A stretch of 64,000 nt of DNA from NCBI RefSeq assembly GCF_030063475.1, contig NZ_JASIRT010000011.1, positions 62,001-126,000 on the forward strand, read 5' to 3'. This DNA comes from Roseomonas sp. E05 (GTDB taxonomy: Bacteria > Pseudomonadota > Alphaproteobacteria > Acetobacterales > Acetobacteraceae). Positions 53,092 through 61,951 of the stretch are shown in pieces. The notes beneath the pieces were generated by a model, which was given only the letters and a program-made list of their open reading frames with translations, had not been told where the DNA came from and ran no database searches. Within the stretch, counting starts at the first letter, position 1, and each line of letters opens with the position of its first letter. The position numbers and the translations under genes were made by a program.

Positions 53092-54438
53092 ATGACCAGC
53101 CCCCGCCAGATGAAGCTCGGCGCCTTCTTCCATCCCACCGGCCACCATGTCGCCGCCTGGCTGCACCCCGAGGCGCAGATCGACGCCGGCACCAACTTCC
53201 GCCACTACGCGCAGATGACGCAGGCGGCGGAACGGGCGAAGTTCGACCTCGTCTTCCTCGCTGACGCCGCCGCGACGCGCGCCGGCAACATCAAGGCGCT
53301 GCGCCGCTGGCCGCAATACATGGCCTATTTCGAGCCGACCACGCTGCTCTCCGGCCTCGCCGCGCTGACCGAGCGGATCGGCCTCGTCGCCACCGCCACC
53401 ACCAGCTTCAACGATCCTTACAGCATCGCCCGCCGCTACGCCTCGCTCGACCATATCAGCGGCGGCCGTGCGGGGTGGAACGTCGTCACCTCCTCCAACC
53501 AGGCCGAGCCGTTCAACTTCAGCCAGGAGAAGCTGCTGCCGCATGCGCAGCGCTATGCCCGCGCGCGCGAGTTCGTCGAGGTGGCCAAGGGGTTGTGGGA
53601 CAGCTGGGAGGATGACGCCTTCCTGCGCGACCGCGAGCAGGCGCTCTATTTCGACCCGGAGAAGCTGCACGCGCTGAACCACCAGGGCGAGTATTTCGCC
53701 GTGCGCGGCCCGCTGAACGTGGCGCGGCCGCCGCAGGGCTATCCCGTGCTGGTGCAGGCCGGCGCCTCGGACACCGGGCGCGACTTCGCCGCCGAGGTGG
53801 CCGAGATCGTCTTCACCGCGCAGACCGAGCTGGAGGGCGCCCGCGCCTTCTACGCCGACATGAAGGGCCGGATGGCGAAGTTCGGCCGCCCGCCCGAGGC
53901 GCTGAAGATCATGCCGGGCCTCAACCCGATCATCGGCCGCACGGAGGAGGAGGCGCGCGAGAAGCACGCCTATCTGCAGTCGCTGATCCACCCCGATGTC
54001 GGGCGCGAGCTGCTCTCGCCGGAGCTGGGCGGCATCGACCTTTCCAATGTGCCGGTGGACGAGCCGCTGCCGGAGCGGCTGATCGACGACTCCGTCGAGG
54101 CCAGCAAGAGCACCTTCCAGCGCGTGGCCGACATGGCGCGGAAGGAGAAGCTGACGGTGCGGCAGATGTACGAGCGCTACGGCGGCGCGCGCGGCCAGCG
54201 CACCGTGATCGGCACGCCCGTGCAGATCGCCGACCAGATGGAGGAATGGTTCCGCACCGGGGCGGTGGACGGTTTCCTGATCCAGCCGGCCGTGCTGCCG
54301 AGCGGGTTGGATGAGTTCGCCGCCACCGTCGTCCCCGAGTTGCAGCGGCGCGGCCTGTTCCGCACGGAGTACGAGGGGCGCACGCTGCGCGAGAATCTCG
54401 GGCTGCCGCGGCCGGCCGGCCGCTACGCCCAGGGGTGA
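53092..54438 (+). CDS. NtaA/DmoA-type FMN-dependent monooxygenase (LLM class)
   Basis: 448 residues, a bacterial-luciferase-type TIM barrel of the NtaA/SnaA/DszA group. Typical segments are MKLGAFFHPTGHHVAAWLHP at the start, FDLVFLADA, DHISGGRAGWNVVTS and the late PSGLDEFAATVVPELQRRGL. These two-component enzymes use reduced FMN from a partner reductase to cleave nitrilotriacetate, sulfones or alkanesulfonates. It follows the ABC operon by 22 bases, so the transporter probably imports its substrate. The stand-alone flavin reductase at 11271 could supply FMNH2. Confidence 0.92.
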   Translation: MTSPRQMKLGAFFHPTGHHVAAWLHPEAQIDAGTNFRHYAQMTQAAERAKFDLVFLADAAATRAGNIKALRRWPQYMAYFEPTTLLSGLAALTERIGLVATATTSFNDPYSIARRYASLDHISGGRAGWNVVTSSNQAEPFNFSQEKLLPHAQRYARAREFVEVAKGLWDSWEDDAFLRDREQALYFDPEKLHALNHQGEYFAVRGPLNVARPPQGYPVLVQAGASDTGRDFAAEVAEIVFTAQTELEGARAFYADMKGRMAKFGRPPEALKIMPGLNPIIGRTEEEAREKHAYLQSLIHPDVGRELLSPELGGIDLSNVPVDEPLPERLIDDSVEASKSTFQRVADMARKEKLTVRQMYERYGGARGQRTVIGTPVQIADQMEEWFRTGAVDGFLIQPAVLPSGLDEFAATVVPELQRRGLFRTEYEGRTLRENLGLPRPAGRYAQG

Positions 54439-54488
54439 GAGGATGGCCCCCGGCGCCTGGATGGCTTCCTGAGGCGGGCGTGCCGCGG

Positions 54489-54595
54489 CTAGAGTATTTT
54501 CCGTTCGCCCTGGCTCACGGAAAACGCTCTAGCCGTCTGTTTTGACGAGTATCTTCACCCGTTCCGATGGTGCCATCGGAACGGGATCTGCTCTA
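54489..54595. repeat. Double-hairpin dispersed repeat (CTAG-flanked)
   Basis: First hairpin: arms near CTAGAGTATTTTCCGT (54489-54504) and ACGGAAAACGCTCTAG (54517-54532). Second: CCCGTTCCGATGG/CCATCGGAACGGG (54559-54586). A GCTCTAG closes the unit. The layout, with TTTTGACGAGTATCTTCAC between the hairpins, recalls intergenic palindromic repeats common in alphaproteobacteria. It lies between the monooxygenase and the second family-5 binding protein. Confidence 0.65.
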
Positions 54596-54684
54596 GGCTG
54601 GGCGGGCATGCAGCCTTCCCGGCATCGCATTTCCACTCCGCCGGGGGCGGCGGCCCGCCGCCCCCCTTCTCCTGGAGGACCGTC

Positions 54685-56259
54685 ATGAAGCGTAGAACCC
54701 TGCTCGGCGCCGCCGCCGGCGTCACCGCAGCCACGCTGGCCCGCCCCTCCCTCGCCCAGGGCAAGGCCCGGGTGCTGCGGTTCGTGCCCGAAGGCAACCT
54801 GGCCAACCCGGACCCTGTCTGGACCACCACCACCATCGCCCGGAACCACGGCGCGATGATCTGGGACATGCTCTATGGGCTGGATGCGAGCTTCCAGCCG
54901 CAGCCGCAGATGGTGGCCGGGCATGAGCTCTCGGATGACAGGCTGACCTGGCGCTTCACCCTGCGCGACGGTCTGATGTTCCATGACGGCGAGCCGGTGC
55001 GCGCCATCGACTGCATCACCAGCGTCCAGCGCTGGGCGAAGCGCCGCCCGCTCGGACAGACGCTGCTGGCACGCACGGATGAGATGAAGGCGCTCGACGA
55101 CCGGCGCTTCGAGATCCGCCTGAACAAGCCCTACAGCCTGGTCACGCACGCCTTCGCCGACAATTGCTTCGTCATGCCCGAGCGGATTGCGCGCACCGAT
55201 CCGTTCCAGCAGATCAGCGAGTATGTCGGCAGCGGCCCCTTCCGCTTCCTGCGCGACGAGTGGGTCTCCGGCTCGAAGGCGGTCTATGCCCGCTTCGACA
55301 AATACGTGCCGCGGCAGGAGCCGCCGAGCTTCCTGGCCGGCGGAAAGGTGGCGCATTTCGACCGCGTCGAGTGGATCGTCATGCCGGACGCCGCCACCGC
55401 CACCGGCGCGCTGCAGAATGCCGAGGTGGACTGGCTGCAGCGGCCGGACTTCGATCTGATCTCCATGCTGCGCGGCATGCGCAACGTGAAGGTGGCGGTG
55501 AACGACAAGGTGGGCGTGCTGGCGATGCTCGGCATCAACCATCTCCAGCCCCCCTTCGACAATCCGAAGCTGCTGCGCGCCATCCTCTCGGCGGTGAACC
55601 AGTCGGACTACATGGCCGCCGCGGTGGGGGCCGAGCCGGAGCTGTTCCACGTCCCCGCCGGCGTCTTCACCCCCGGCCTGCCGATGGCGAACGACGCCGG
55701 CATGGAGGTGCTGACCAGCCCGCGCGACCTCGCCAAGAGCCGGCAGATGGTGCAGGAGAGCGGCTACAAGGGCGAGCCGATCCTGCTGATGTCACCCTCC
55801 GACTATCCCGTGCAGGCGGCTTTCGCGCAGGTCACGGCGGACCTGTTCAAGCAGCTCGGGCTGAACGTGAACTTCGCCAGCATGGACTGGGGCACGCTGG
55901 TGCAGCGCCGCACCAGCAAGGAGCCGCCGGAGCAGGGCGGCTGGAACGTCTTCCCCACCACCTATGAGGGGCTGACGGTGGCTGATCCCTCCAGCCATCC
56001 GCCGCTGCGCGGCAATGGTGCGCAGGGCTGGTTCGGCTGGCCCACCAGTCCGCGGCTGGAGGCGCTGCGCGACCAGTGGATGGACGCGCCGGACCTCGCC
56101 GCGCAGAAGAAGATCGCCGAGGAGATGCAGCGCGTCGCCTTCGAGGAGGTGCCGTTCATCCCGCTTGGGCAGATCTATTACCCGACGGCCTTCCGCACCG
56201 ACATCGTGGACATCGTGCCCGCCTCCTTCCCGATCTTCTGGGGCGTGAAGCGCGCCTAA
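54685..56259 (+). CDS. ABC transporter substrate-binding protein, family 5
   Basis: 524 residues. Signal peptide/Tat-like start MKRRTLLGAAAGVTAATLAR with cleavage near SLAQ. It matches the paralogue at 6049-7638 almost throughout in motif order (VLRFVPEGNLANPDPVWTTT, MLYGLDASFQPQPQM, GLMFHDGEPV; end RVAFEEVPFIPLGQIYY). No family-5 permease or ATPase is adjacent. GGAGG lies before the start. Its stop TAA coincides with the left end of an IS remnant, so the last residues could be altered by that insertion. Confidence 0.92.
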   Translation: MKRRTLLGAAAGVTAATLARPSLAQGKARVLRFVPEGNLANPDPVWTTTTIARNHGAMIWDMLYGLDASFQPQPQMVAGHELSDDRLTWRFTLRDGLMFHDGEPVRAIDCITSVQRWAKRRPLGQTLLARTDEMKALDDRRFEIRLNKPYSLVTHAFADNCFVMPERIARTDPFQQISEYVGSGPFRFLRDEWVSGSKAVYARFDKYVPRQEPPSFLAGGKVAHFDRVEWIVMPDAATATGALQNAEVDWLQRPDFDLISMLRGMRNVKVAVNDKVGVLAMLGINHLQPPFDNPKLLRAILSAVNQSDYMAAAVGAEPELFHVPAGVFTPGLPMANDAGMEVLTSPRDLAKSRQMVQESGYKGEPILLMSPSDYPVQAAFAQVTADLFKQLGLNVNFASMDWGTLVQRRTSKEPPEQGGWNVFPTTYEGLTVADPSSHPPLRGNGAQGWFGWPTSPRLEALRDQWMDAPDLAAQKKIAEEMQRVAFEEVPFIPLGQIYYPTAFRTDIVDIVPASFPIFWGVKRA

Positions 56260-56562
56260 AAGTTTGGGACAAACCCTGGTGTGAGGCGTTGAGGAGGGAT
56301 GGCGCTTCTCGTTCCTGACGACCTCTGGGCTGTGGTCGAGCCGCCGCTACCGCCAGGAGGGCCGGGCGCGCGGCATCGAGAGCAGCGCCCGCCTGGGCCG
56401 CCATCGCTGGGTCATCGAGCGAAGCTTCGCCTGGCTGAGCCGCTTCCGGCACCTCACCATCCGCCATGAGCGCCGCGCCGGCCTGCATCTCGCCCTGACG
56501 ACACTCGCCTGCGCCGTCATCTGCCTGCGGCAGATCCGCCGCTTTTGTCCCTAATTTTTAGG
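56256..56562 (+). mobile_element. Degenerate IS5-family insertion sequence remnant, about 305 bases
   Basis: Terminal inverted repeats align as CCTAAAAGTTTGGGACAAA (left) and CCTAAAAATTAGGGACAAA (right, read inverted). Inside, a transposase start (MALLVPDDLWAVVEPPLPP from 56299) runs out of frame into a C-terminal piece (RHRWVIERSFAWLSRFRHLT, stop 56552-56554) of the IS5/IS427-type DDE enzyme; the catalytic core between is deleted. Now a non-autonomous, MITE-sized scar. Confidence 0.8.
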
Positions 56563-56564
56563 GC

Positions 56565-56759
56565 GAGGGGGACCTGCTCGCCGTGCCCGGCTTGCGCAAG
56601 GATGGCAGCCGCATCTCGCTGGAGTTCACCATCGTGCCGGTTCCCGGCGAGGACGGGCGGATAGAGGGCATGATCGCGGTGCTGCGCGATGTGAGCCGCC
56701 GCTTCGAGGAGCTGCGCGCGCTGCGGCGGGAGCTTGCGGCGCTGAAGGAGCGCCGCTGA
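56565..56759 (+). pseudogene. C-terminal fragment of a PAS-domain protein
   Basis: An open reading segment without its own start encodes GDLLAVPGLRKDGSRISLEF, then IVPVPGEDGRIEGMIAVLRDV and a helical end rich in Arg/Glu. That is the last strand set of a PAS domain with its PAC-like tail. It begins directly at the right end of the IS remnant, so the first half was lost at that event. Confidence 0.7.
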
Positions 56760-56776
56760 ACCCGCCGCGGCGGCCC

Positions 56777-57663
<887 letters not shown>

Positions 57664-57678
57664 CTCGGCCGCCCCGGC

Positions 57679-58325
57679 TCAGACGTGCTCGACCACGATG
57701 GTCTCGATCTGCTCCGCCGCGTCGTCGAAGCGATCTACGGTCTTCTCGAGCAGGTCGAAGACCTCCCGGGCGGCGATGAAGCGCAGCGCGTCCTCCGGGC
57801 GGGCGCGGCGGAACAGCTCGGTCACGCCGGCGTCGTGCACGTCGTCCGCCTCGCCCTCGACCTGGCGGATCTGCTCGCAGAGCGCGTTGATCTGCGGCGC
57901 CTTGGCGCTGATCTGCGAGAGCAGCGGCACCACCTCGCGCAGCAGCCCGGCGCAACGCAGGATGGCATCGCCCATGCGCTGGAAGTCCTGGTCGAACTCG
58001 GTCAGCTCGAACAGGACGATCGCCTTGGCGGCCTTCTTCACCTGGTCGACAGTGTCGTCCATCCGGCCGATCAGCGCCTGGATGTCGCCGCGGTCAAAGG
58101 GGGTGACGAAGGTGCGGCGCACCGCCTGCACCACCTCGCGGGTGACCGCGTCCGCGTCGTCCTCGGCGGCCAGCACCGCCGGGAAGTGGCGCTGCACTGC
58201 GGCACCGCCTTCCAGAATGCCCCGCAGCTCGGTGGCACCGCGCACCACGCAGTCGGCATGGCGGGCATACATCTCGAAGAGAACCGCTCCTCGCGCGGCA
58301 TCAGCCGGCGGAACCAACGCAGCAT
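57679..58325 (-). pseudogene. Frameshifted DUF47/PhoU-like Pit accessory gene
   Basis: Expected start MLRWFRRLMPREERF at 58325 (GGAGATCC upstream). At about 58278-58284 an extra TC in TTCTCTTCGAG shifts the frame; the rest (EMYARHADCVVRGATELRGI to the end EQIETIVVEHV) is intact in the other frame. DUF47 proteins are made with Pit and modulate phosphate uptake. Order DUF47 then pit with a 15-base gap is the usual operon. One 2-base insertion would need checking as an assembly error, but the neighbouring pit gene is also broken. Confidence 0.85.
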
Positions 58326-58450
58326 CCGGATCTCCTCGGCGCGGCCATGGCCGCGCGTGCCCCATCCCGCCGGCCATCCGGTGCTGTCACCGGGGCGTCA
58401 TAATCCAGGCGGTGCGGCGCCGAAATCCCCCGGGGCGTGGAAAGGGCCGC

Positions 58451-58891
58451 TCACGTCCCGGGCGGCAGCTCCGGCAGGCACCGCAGCAGGGCGGCAAGAT
58501 CCTCCTCCTGCACCTGCTCCGCAGCCTGCACCGGGCTGAACCAGCGGCGCTCCCGCTGATGGGCTTCGGGCCACTCTCTCAGCAGCCGCTCGACGTGCAG
58601 GGGGAAGACGCCGACCTCGCAGCAGAGCTCCTGCCCTGTCTTCAGCCGCTTGCTGTAGCGGTAGGAGCCAATGGCCTGCGTCGCCACGCGGCCGAGCGCG
58701 CCGGCCTCCTCGAAGGCCTCCTTGGCGGCCAGCTCCGCGGGGGTGAGCCCTTCCTCGGCCCAGCCTTTCGGCAGGACCCAGCGCCGGGTCTCCCGGCTGG
58801 TGACGAGCAGGACCCGCACCTCTCCCTCGATCTCGGCGACCGGAAGCGCGGCGAACTGCTGCCCCCCTGACCGCAGAGGCTTGTCCGGCAT
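58451..58891 (-). CDS. NUDIX hydrolase (diphosphoinositol-polyphosphate-phosphohydrolase-like)
   Basis: 146 residues. The Nudix box reads GWAEEGLTPAELAAKEAFEE then AGAL; the usual Arg of REUxEE is Lys here. The preceding RRWVLPKG and short length resemble bacterial DIPP-like or Ap4A/NTP-cleaning enzymes. Start 58891 gives the compact fold. Upstream of the decayed DUF47/pit genes on the same strand, with 125 bases between. Confidence 0.9.
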   Translation of the reverse strand: MPDKPLRSGGQQFAALPVAEIEGEVRVLLVTSRETRRWVLPKGWAEEGLTPAELAAKEAFEEAGALGRVATQAIGSYRYSKRLKTGQELCCEVGVFPLHVERLLREWPEAHQRERRWFSPVQAAEQVQEEDLAALLRCLPELPPGT

Positions 58892-59089
58892 GTCCGTCCT
58901 GTCCTTCCCGCGACTCCACCCAGCCCTTCCCCTCATGCGCTACCGGCCCGGCCACGTCCAGCGCCAGCGCAGCCGTCCGCAGGTGGCGCGGCGCCATGCT
59001 GCCTTCCCCGCGGCTACATGCCGGCATGCTGGCACCGGCCCCGAGCTGCCGATCATCGCAGCCTTCTGCGCGCGCATGTCACGTCCATC

Positions 59090-59145
59090 CGGAGGAAGGG
59101 TGCATGGCCCCGCTCACCGGGGCGCGGCCATGCACCCTTCCTCCG
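59090..59145. repeat. 20-bp perfect inverted repeat
   Basis: Left arm 59090-59109 (CGGAGGAAGGGTGCATGGCC) is exactly complementary to right arm 59126-59145, with a GC-rich 16-base spacer that can itself form GCCCCG/CGGGGC. It lies in the 370-base gap between the divergent Nudix and DUF4142 genes. No T-run. Too large for a typical operator. Confidence 0.8.
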
Positions 59146-59261
59146 CAGATCGGCATCCCAACGAAGTGCCCCCGCCCGCGTTGGTAGCGGAGGACGACCG
59201 CGCACAGCTCCGCATCGTGCCGCGCCGGCCTCGATGAAAACGCGATGACGGAGGAACACGA

Positions 59262-59807
59262 ATGACGCGGATTTTCCAGGGCGCCGCCTGCGCGGTCCTG
59301 CTCCTGGCCGGCTGCGCAGAGACGCAGAAGGCGGCCGACACCACCGTCGCGGCGGCGAAGGCACAGGTGAACCCCACCCTCTCCACCAGCGACGCCGCCT
59401 TCATGACCAGCGCCACGCGCGGCGGCCTGGCGGAGGTGCAGCTGGGCCAGCTCGCCCAGCAGAATGGCCGCTCGCAGGCGGTGAAGGCCTTCGGCCAAAG
59501 GATGGTGACCGACCATGGCCAGGCCAACCAGGAGATGATGGCGCTGGCGCAGCGGAAGCGGATCACCCCGCCTGACGATATCGGGGCCGAACATCAGCGG
59601 ACCTATGAGGAACTCGCCCGGCTGCGCGGCAGCGCCTTCGACCGCGCCTATGCCCAGGCCATGGTGCAGGATCATCGGGAGGATCTGCAGGCCTATCAAA
59701 GCGAGGCGATGAATGGCACCGACCCGGAGGTGCAGGCCTTCGCCGCGCGGCACGTGCCGGTCCTGCAGGAGCATCTACGCATGGCGCAGCGCTTGTCGGC
59801 GCGCTGA
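59262..59807 (+). CDS. DUF4142 domain lipoprotein
   Basis: 181 residues. Lipoprotein signal with lipobox LAGC (Cys18 in LLLAGCAETQ), then a ferritin-like four-helix DUF4142 domain (about 45-180: DAAFMTSATRGGLAEVQLGQ, VKAFGQRMVTDHGQANQEMM, YAQAMVQDHREDLQAYQSEA). DUF4142 proteins are periplasmic or outer-membrane and often linked to stress; biochemical role unknown. Its end is followed at once by an R2 element. Confidence 0.9.
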   Translation: MTRIFQGAACAVLLLAGCAETQKAADTTVAAAKAQVNPTLSTSDAAFMTSATRGGLAEVQLGQLAQQNGRSQAVKAFGQRMVTDHGQANQEMMALAQRKRITPPDDIGAEHQRTYEELARLRGSAFDRAYAQAMVQDHREDLQAYQSEAMNGTDPEVQAFAARHVPVLQEHLRMAQRLSAR

Positions 59808-59810
59808 ACG

Positions 59811-59866
59811 GGGGCGCCAGGGGCTCCGCCCCTGGAACCCCGCCGGGGTGACAGTGTCACCCCGGC
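59811..59866. repeat. R2 palindromic element, copy 2
   Basis: CCAGGGGC-TCC-GCCCCTGG (59817-59835), AACCCCG linker, then CCGGGGTGAC/GTCACCCCGG (59843-59865). It is the mirror of the copy at 9162-9216. It starts four bases after the DUF4142 stop and faces the stop of the convergent acyltransferase gene. Confidence 0.75.
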
Positions 59867-59907
59867 CCCCGCCCTCGGCCGGGAATGCCCGGAACCTTCC
59901 CGCTCCT

Positions 59908-61143
59908 CTACGACAGGGTGCCGGAAACGGTTTGCGAAGGCGGCGCGGCCTCCTTCCAGCGTGGCGCCGGCCATACGCCGTTGAACAGCAGCATCAGCGG
60001 CGGGCTGCGCCGGATGAGGCGATGGAAGCCGCAGGAGAGGACGGCTGACAGCGTGACAATGATCAGGATCTCGAGCAGCGGCGGCAACGGGATCTTCAGG
60101 AAGGCGACGGACAGCCAGAGCACGAAGACGACATGCACCAGATAGATCGTCATCGCGCCTTCCACCATCGCCTTTGACAGCGGCGTGGAGCGGTCAAGCC
60201 AGCGCCTCGCGCCTGAGAGCAGGAGATGGGAGAAAAGAATGCCTACGATGGGCATCAGGAAGTAGGTGGCGGCGCGGCTGGCATCGCCCTCCCCCTCCTG
60301 GCAGACAGCCATCAGCGCCGCGGCACCGAGGGCGACAGCCCAGATGGACCAGCGAGGCCGCGTGAAGGCTTCGAGCCAGGTGGGACGGTAGGCCAGCAGG
60401 GCGCCGCACAGGAAGACGAGCCCGTTGGCGAAGAACTCCGCGGGAATGAAGATTCCGCCGAGAAGATAGCTGGCATTCAGCAGCTTGCCTGCCGCCGCCA
60501 CCACGAGCGTGGCGGCACCAAGGCCCAGCAGCGCCAGGCCACCCCATGCAGGGCGGCGCTCCACGGCATCCTGGAAGGCGGCAAGACCCTGCTCCAGCCG
60601 CAGGCTCCCCCGCAGCTGCCACAGCCCGGCCAGGAGGCTCACATAGAGAAGCAGGTAGATCAGGAACCAGAGGTGCACGGTCCAGTCCGCGCCGGGGTTC
60701 CGCATCGCCTGAAGCAGTCCCGGCACGGCATTCTCCGGCCCGCCCTGCGCCACGGCGCCAGCCAGGACGAGCAGGGGGCTGACGAGAGCGAGCGAGGTGG
60801 CGAGCGGAAGACCCAGGCGCCGGAGACGGTCCCGCCACCAGGCCCCGCTGCCGCGGCGCCGCACCAGCAGCATGCCGAACAGCCCGGCCAGCAGAAAGAA
60901 GGCCGGCATGCGGAAGGTGTGGCTGAACTGCAGGAGCCAGGTGAAGACCTCGCTGTGATCGGGCGAAGCCACGATCCAGGCCGCATGCGACCCATAGACC
61001 AGACCGGCATGGTAGGGGATGCCCGCCAACATCAGGATTGCACGTAGCTGGTCGAGATAATCCCAGCGCTGCCCTCGGATCGGGCGGAGCAATGCCCTTT
61101 CTGCGCCATCGGCCGGCATGGGTGGGGTCGCTTCTGTGGGCAT
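59908..61143 (-). CDS. Acyltransferase 3 / OpgC-like membrane protein
   Basis: 411 residues with about ten membrane helices. The family start is visible (LDQLRAILMLAGIPYHAGLV, with the probable catalytic His in PYHAG), then HTFRMPAFFLLAGLFGMLLV and a late SKAMVEGAMTIYLVHVVFVL. Such enzymes O-acetylate or O-succinylate surface glycans. Start 61143 has GGGAG eight bases upstream. Convergent with the DUF4142 gene. The target glycan is unknown. Confidence 0.85.
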   Translation of the reverse strand: MPTEATPPMPADGAERALLRPIRGQRWDYLDQLRAILMLAGIPYHAGLVYGSHAAWIVASPDHSEVFTWLLQFSHTFRMPAFFLLAGLFGMLLVRRRGSGAWWRDRLRRLGLPLATSLALVSPLLVLAGAVAQGGPENAVPGLLQAMRNPGADWTVHLWFLIYLLLYVSLLAGLWQLRGSLRLEQGLAAFQDAVERRPAWGGLALLGLGAATLVVAAAGKLLNASYLLGGIFIPAEFFANGLVFLCGALLAYRPTWLEAFTRPRWSIWAVALGAAALMAVCQEGEGDASRAATYFLMPIVGILFSHLLLSGARRWLDRSTPLSKAMVEGAMTIYLVHVVFVLWLSVAFLKIPLPPLLEILIIVTLSAVLSCGFHRLIRRSPPLMLLFNGVWPAPRWKEAAPPSQTVSGTLS

Positions 61144-61951
61144 GGCCGTTCTCCCATGGCGCTGCATGCCCCGGTCCTGGAGCGGCTGAAGCGGAAGAAG
61201 GTATCGCCTGAAGGGCGCCTTCGAATTTTAGACAGATCCTGACTTTATGGATCTTTCTTTCCCGATGGAATCAAGGCTCCGTGAAGGCACTCCGCACGAG
61301 CGGGGCGGAAACGCCTTTCATTTCAATATCGCGACGTTCCGGAGAGCACCCTGTCGCCACCGCCCAGGAAAGCGGGCGAAAGAGGCGTTTCTCACCAGGG
61401 GTTGATAATGATCACTCCATGATTTCAGTCGCATTTGAGAGACGCAGCGCCATTATGGCCAGATTAGGGCATCGCGCTTCGTCGAAGTTCGAGGGAAAAG
61501 TCCATGCAGCTGGTGCGAACTCTGATCCCGTTCCTGATTCGGAACACTCTTCAGGTGCCTAGCATGGCCCGGCGCACCGCCGGCTCCGCGCTTTCCGCCC
61601 ACACGGCCGCCACCCGATTTGCTCCCGGACTCGGACCGATGCGGCCCGGCACGCCACGCGCCTGGCCAGCAGTCGAGACGACGCGCGCAGCGCACCGCCG
61701 CCGGATCACCTTCGGCCTTGCCGGAAGCCCATGTTGAGGAACGGCGCAGGCATCTGCCGAGAGGCCTGCCACCACTCGGGCCGCACGCTTCGCAGGGCGC
61801 CCCGCCGATGGCCTCGCCGCCTCCGCACCGAACCGCCTCCCCGGCGAGGCCGGTGGAGCGCCGCGGCGGATCCGCCCCGCACCATCAGTGCCCGACGCAC
61901 CTGCCCGAGCGCATCATCTCCTGACCGACCTTCAACAAGCGGACCTCTGCC
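61144..61951. other. Long intergenic region, no supported gene
   Basis: About 800 bases between divergent acyltransferase and epimerase genes. The first 400 bases are less GC-rich than the flanks (for example AATTTTAGACAGATCC near 61225 and TTGATAATGATCACTCC near 61401) and may hold promoters. Open frames at 61281-61562 and 61504-61737 lack recognisable domains and consistent codon use and are not called. No RNA gene recognised. Confidence 0.4.

Noticed and set aside
61281-61737. Two short plus-strand frames in the long intergenic gap
   Set aside because: No ribosome sites, no recognisable domain and mixed codon use; treated as non-coding.
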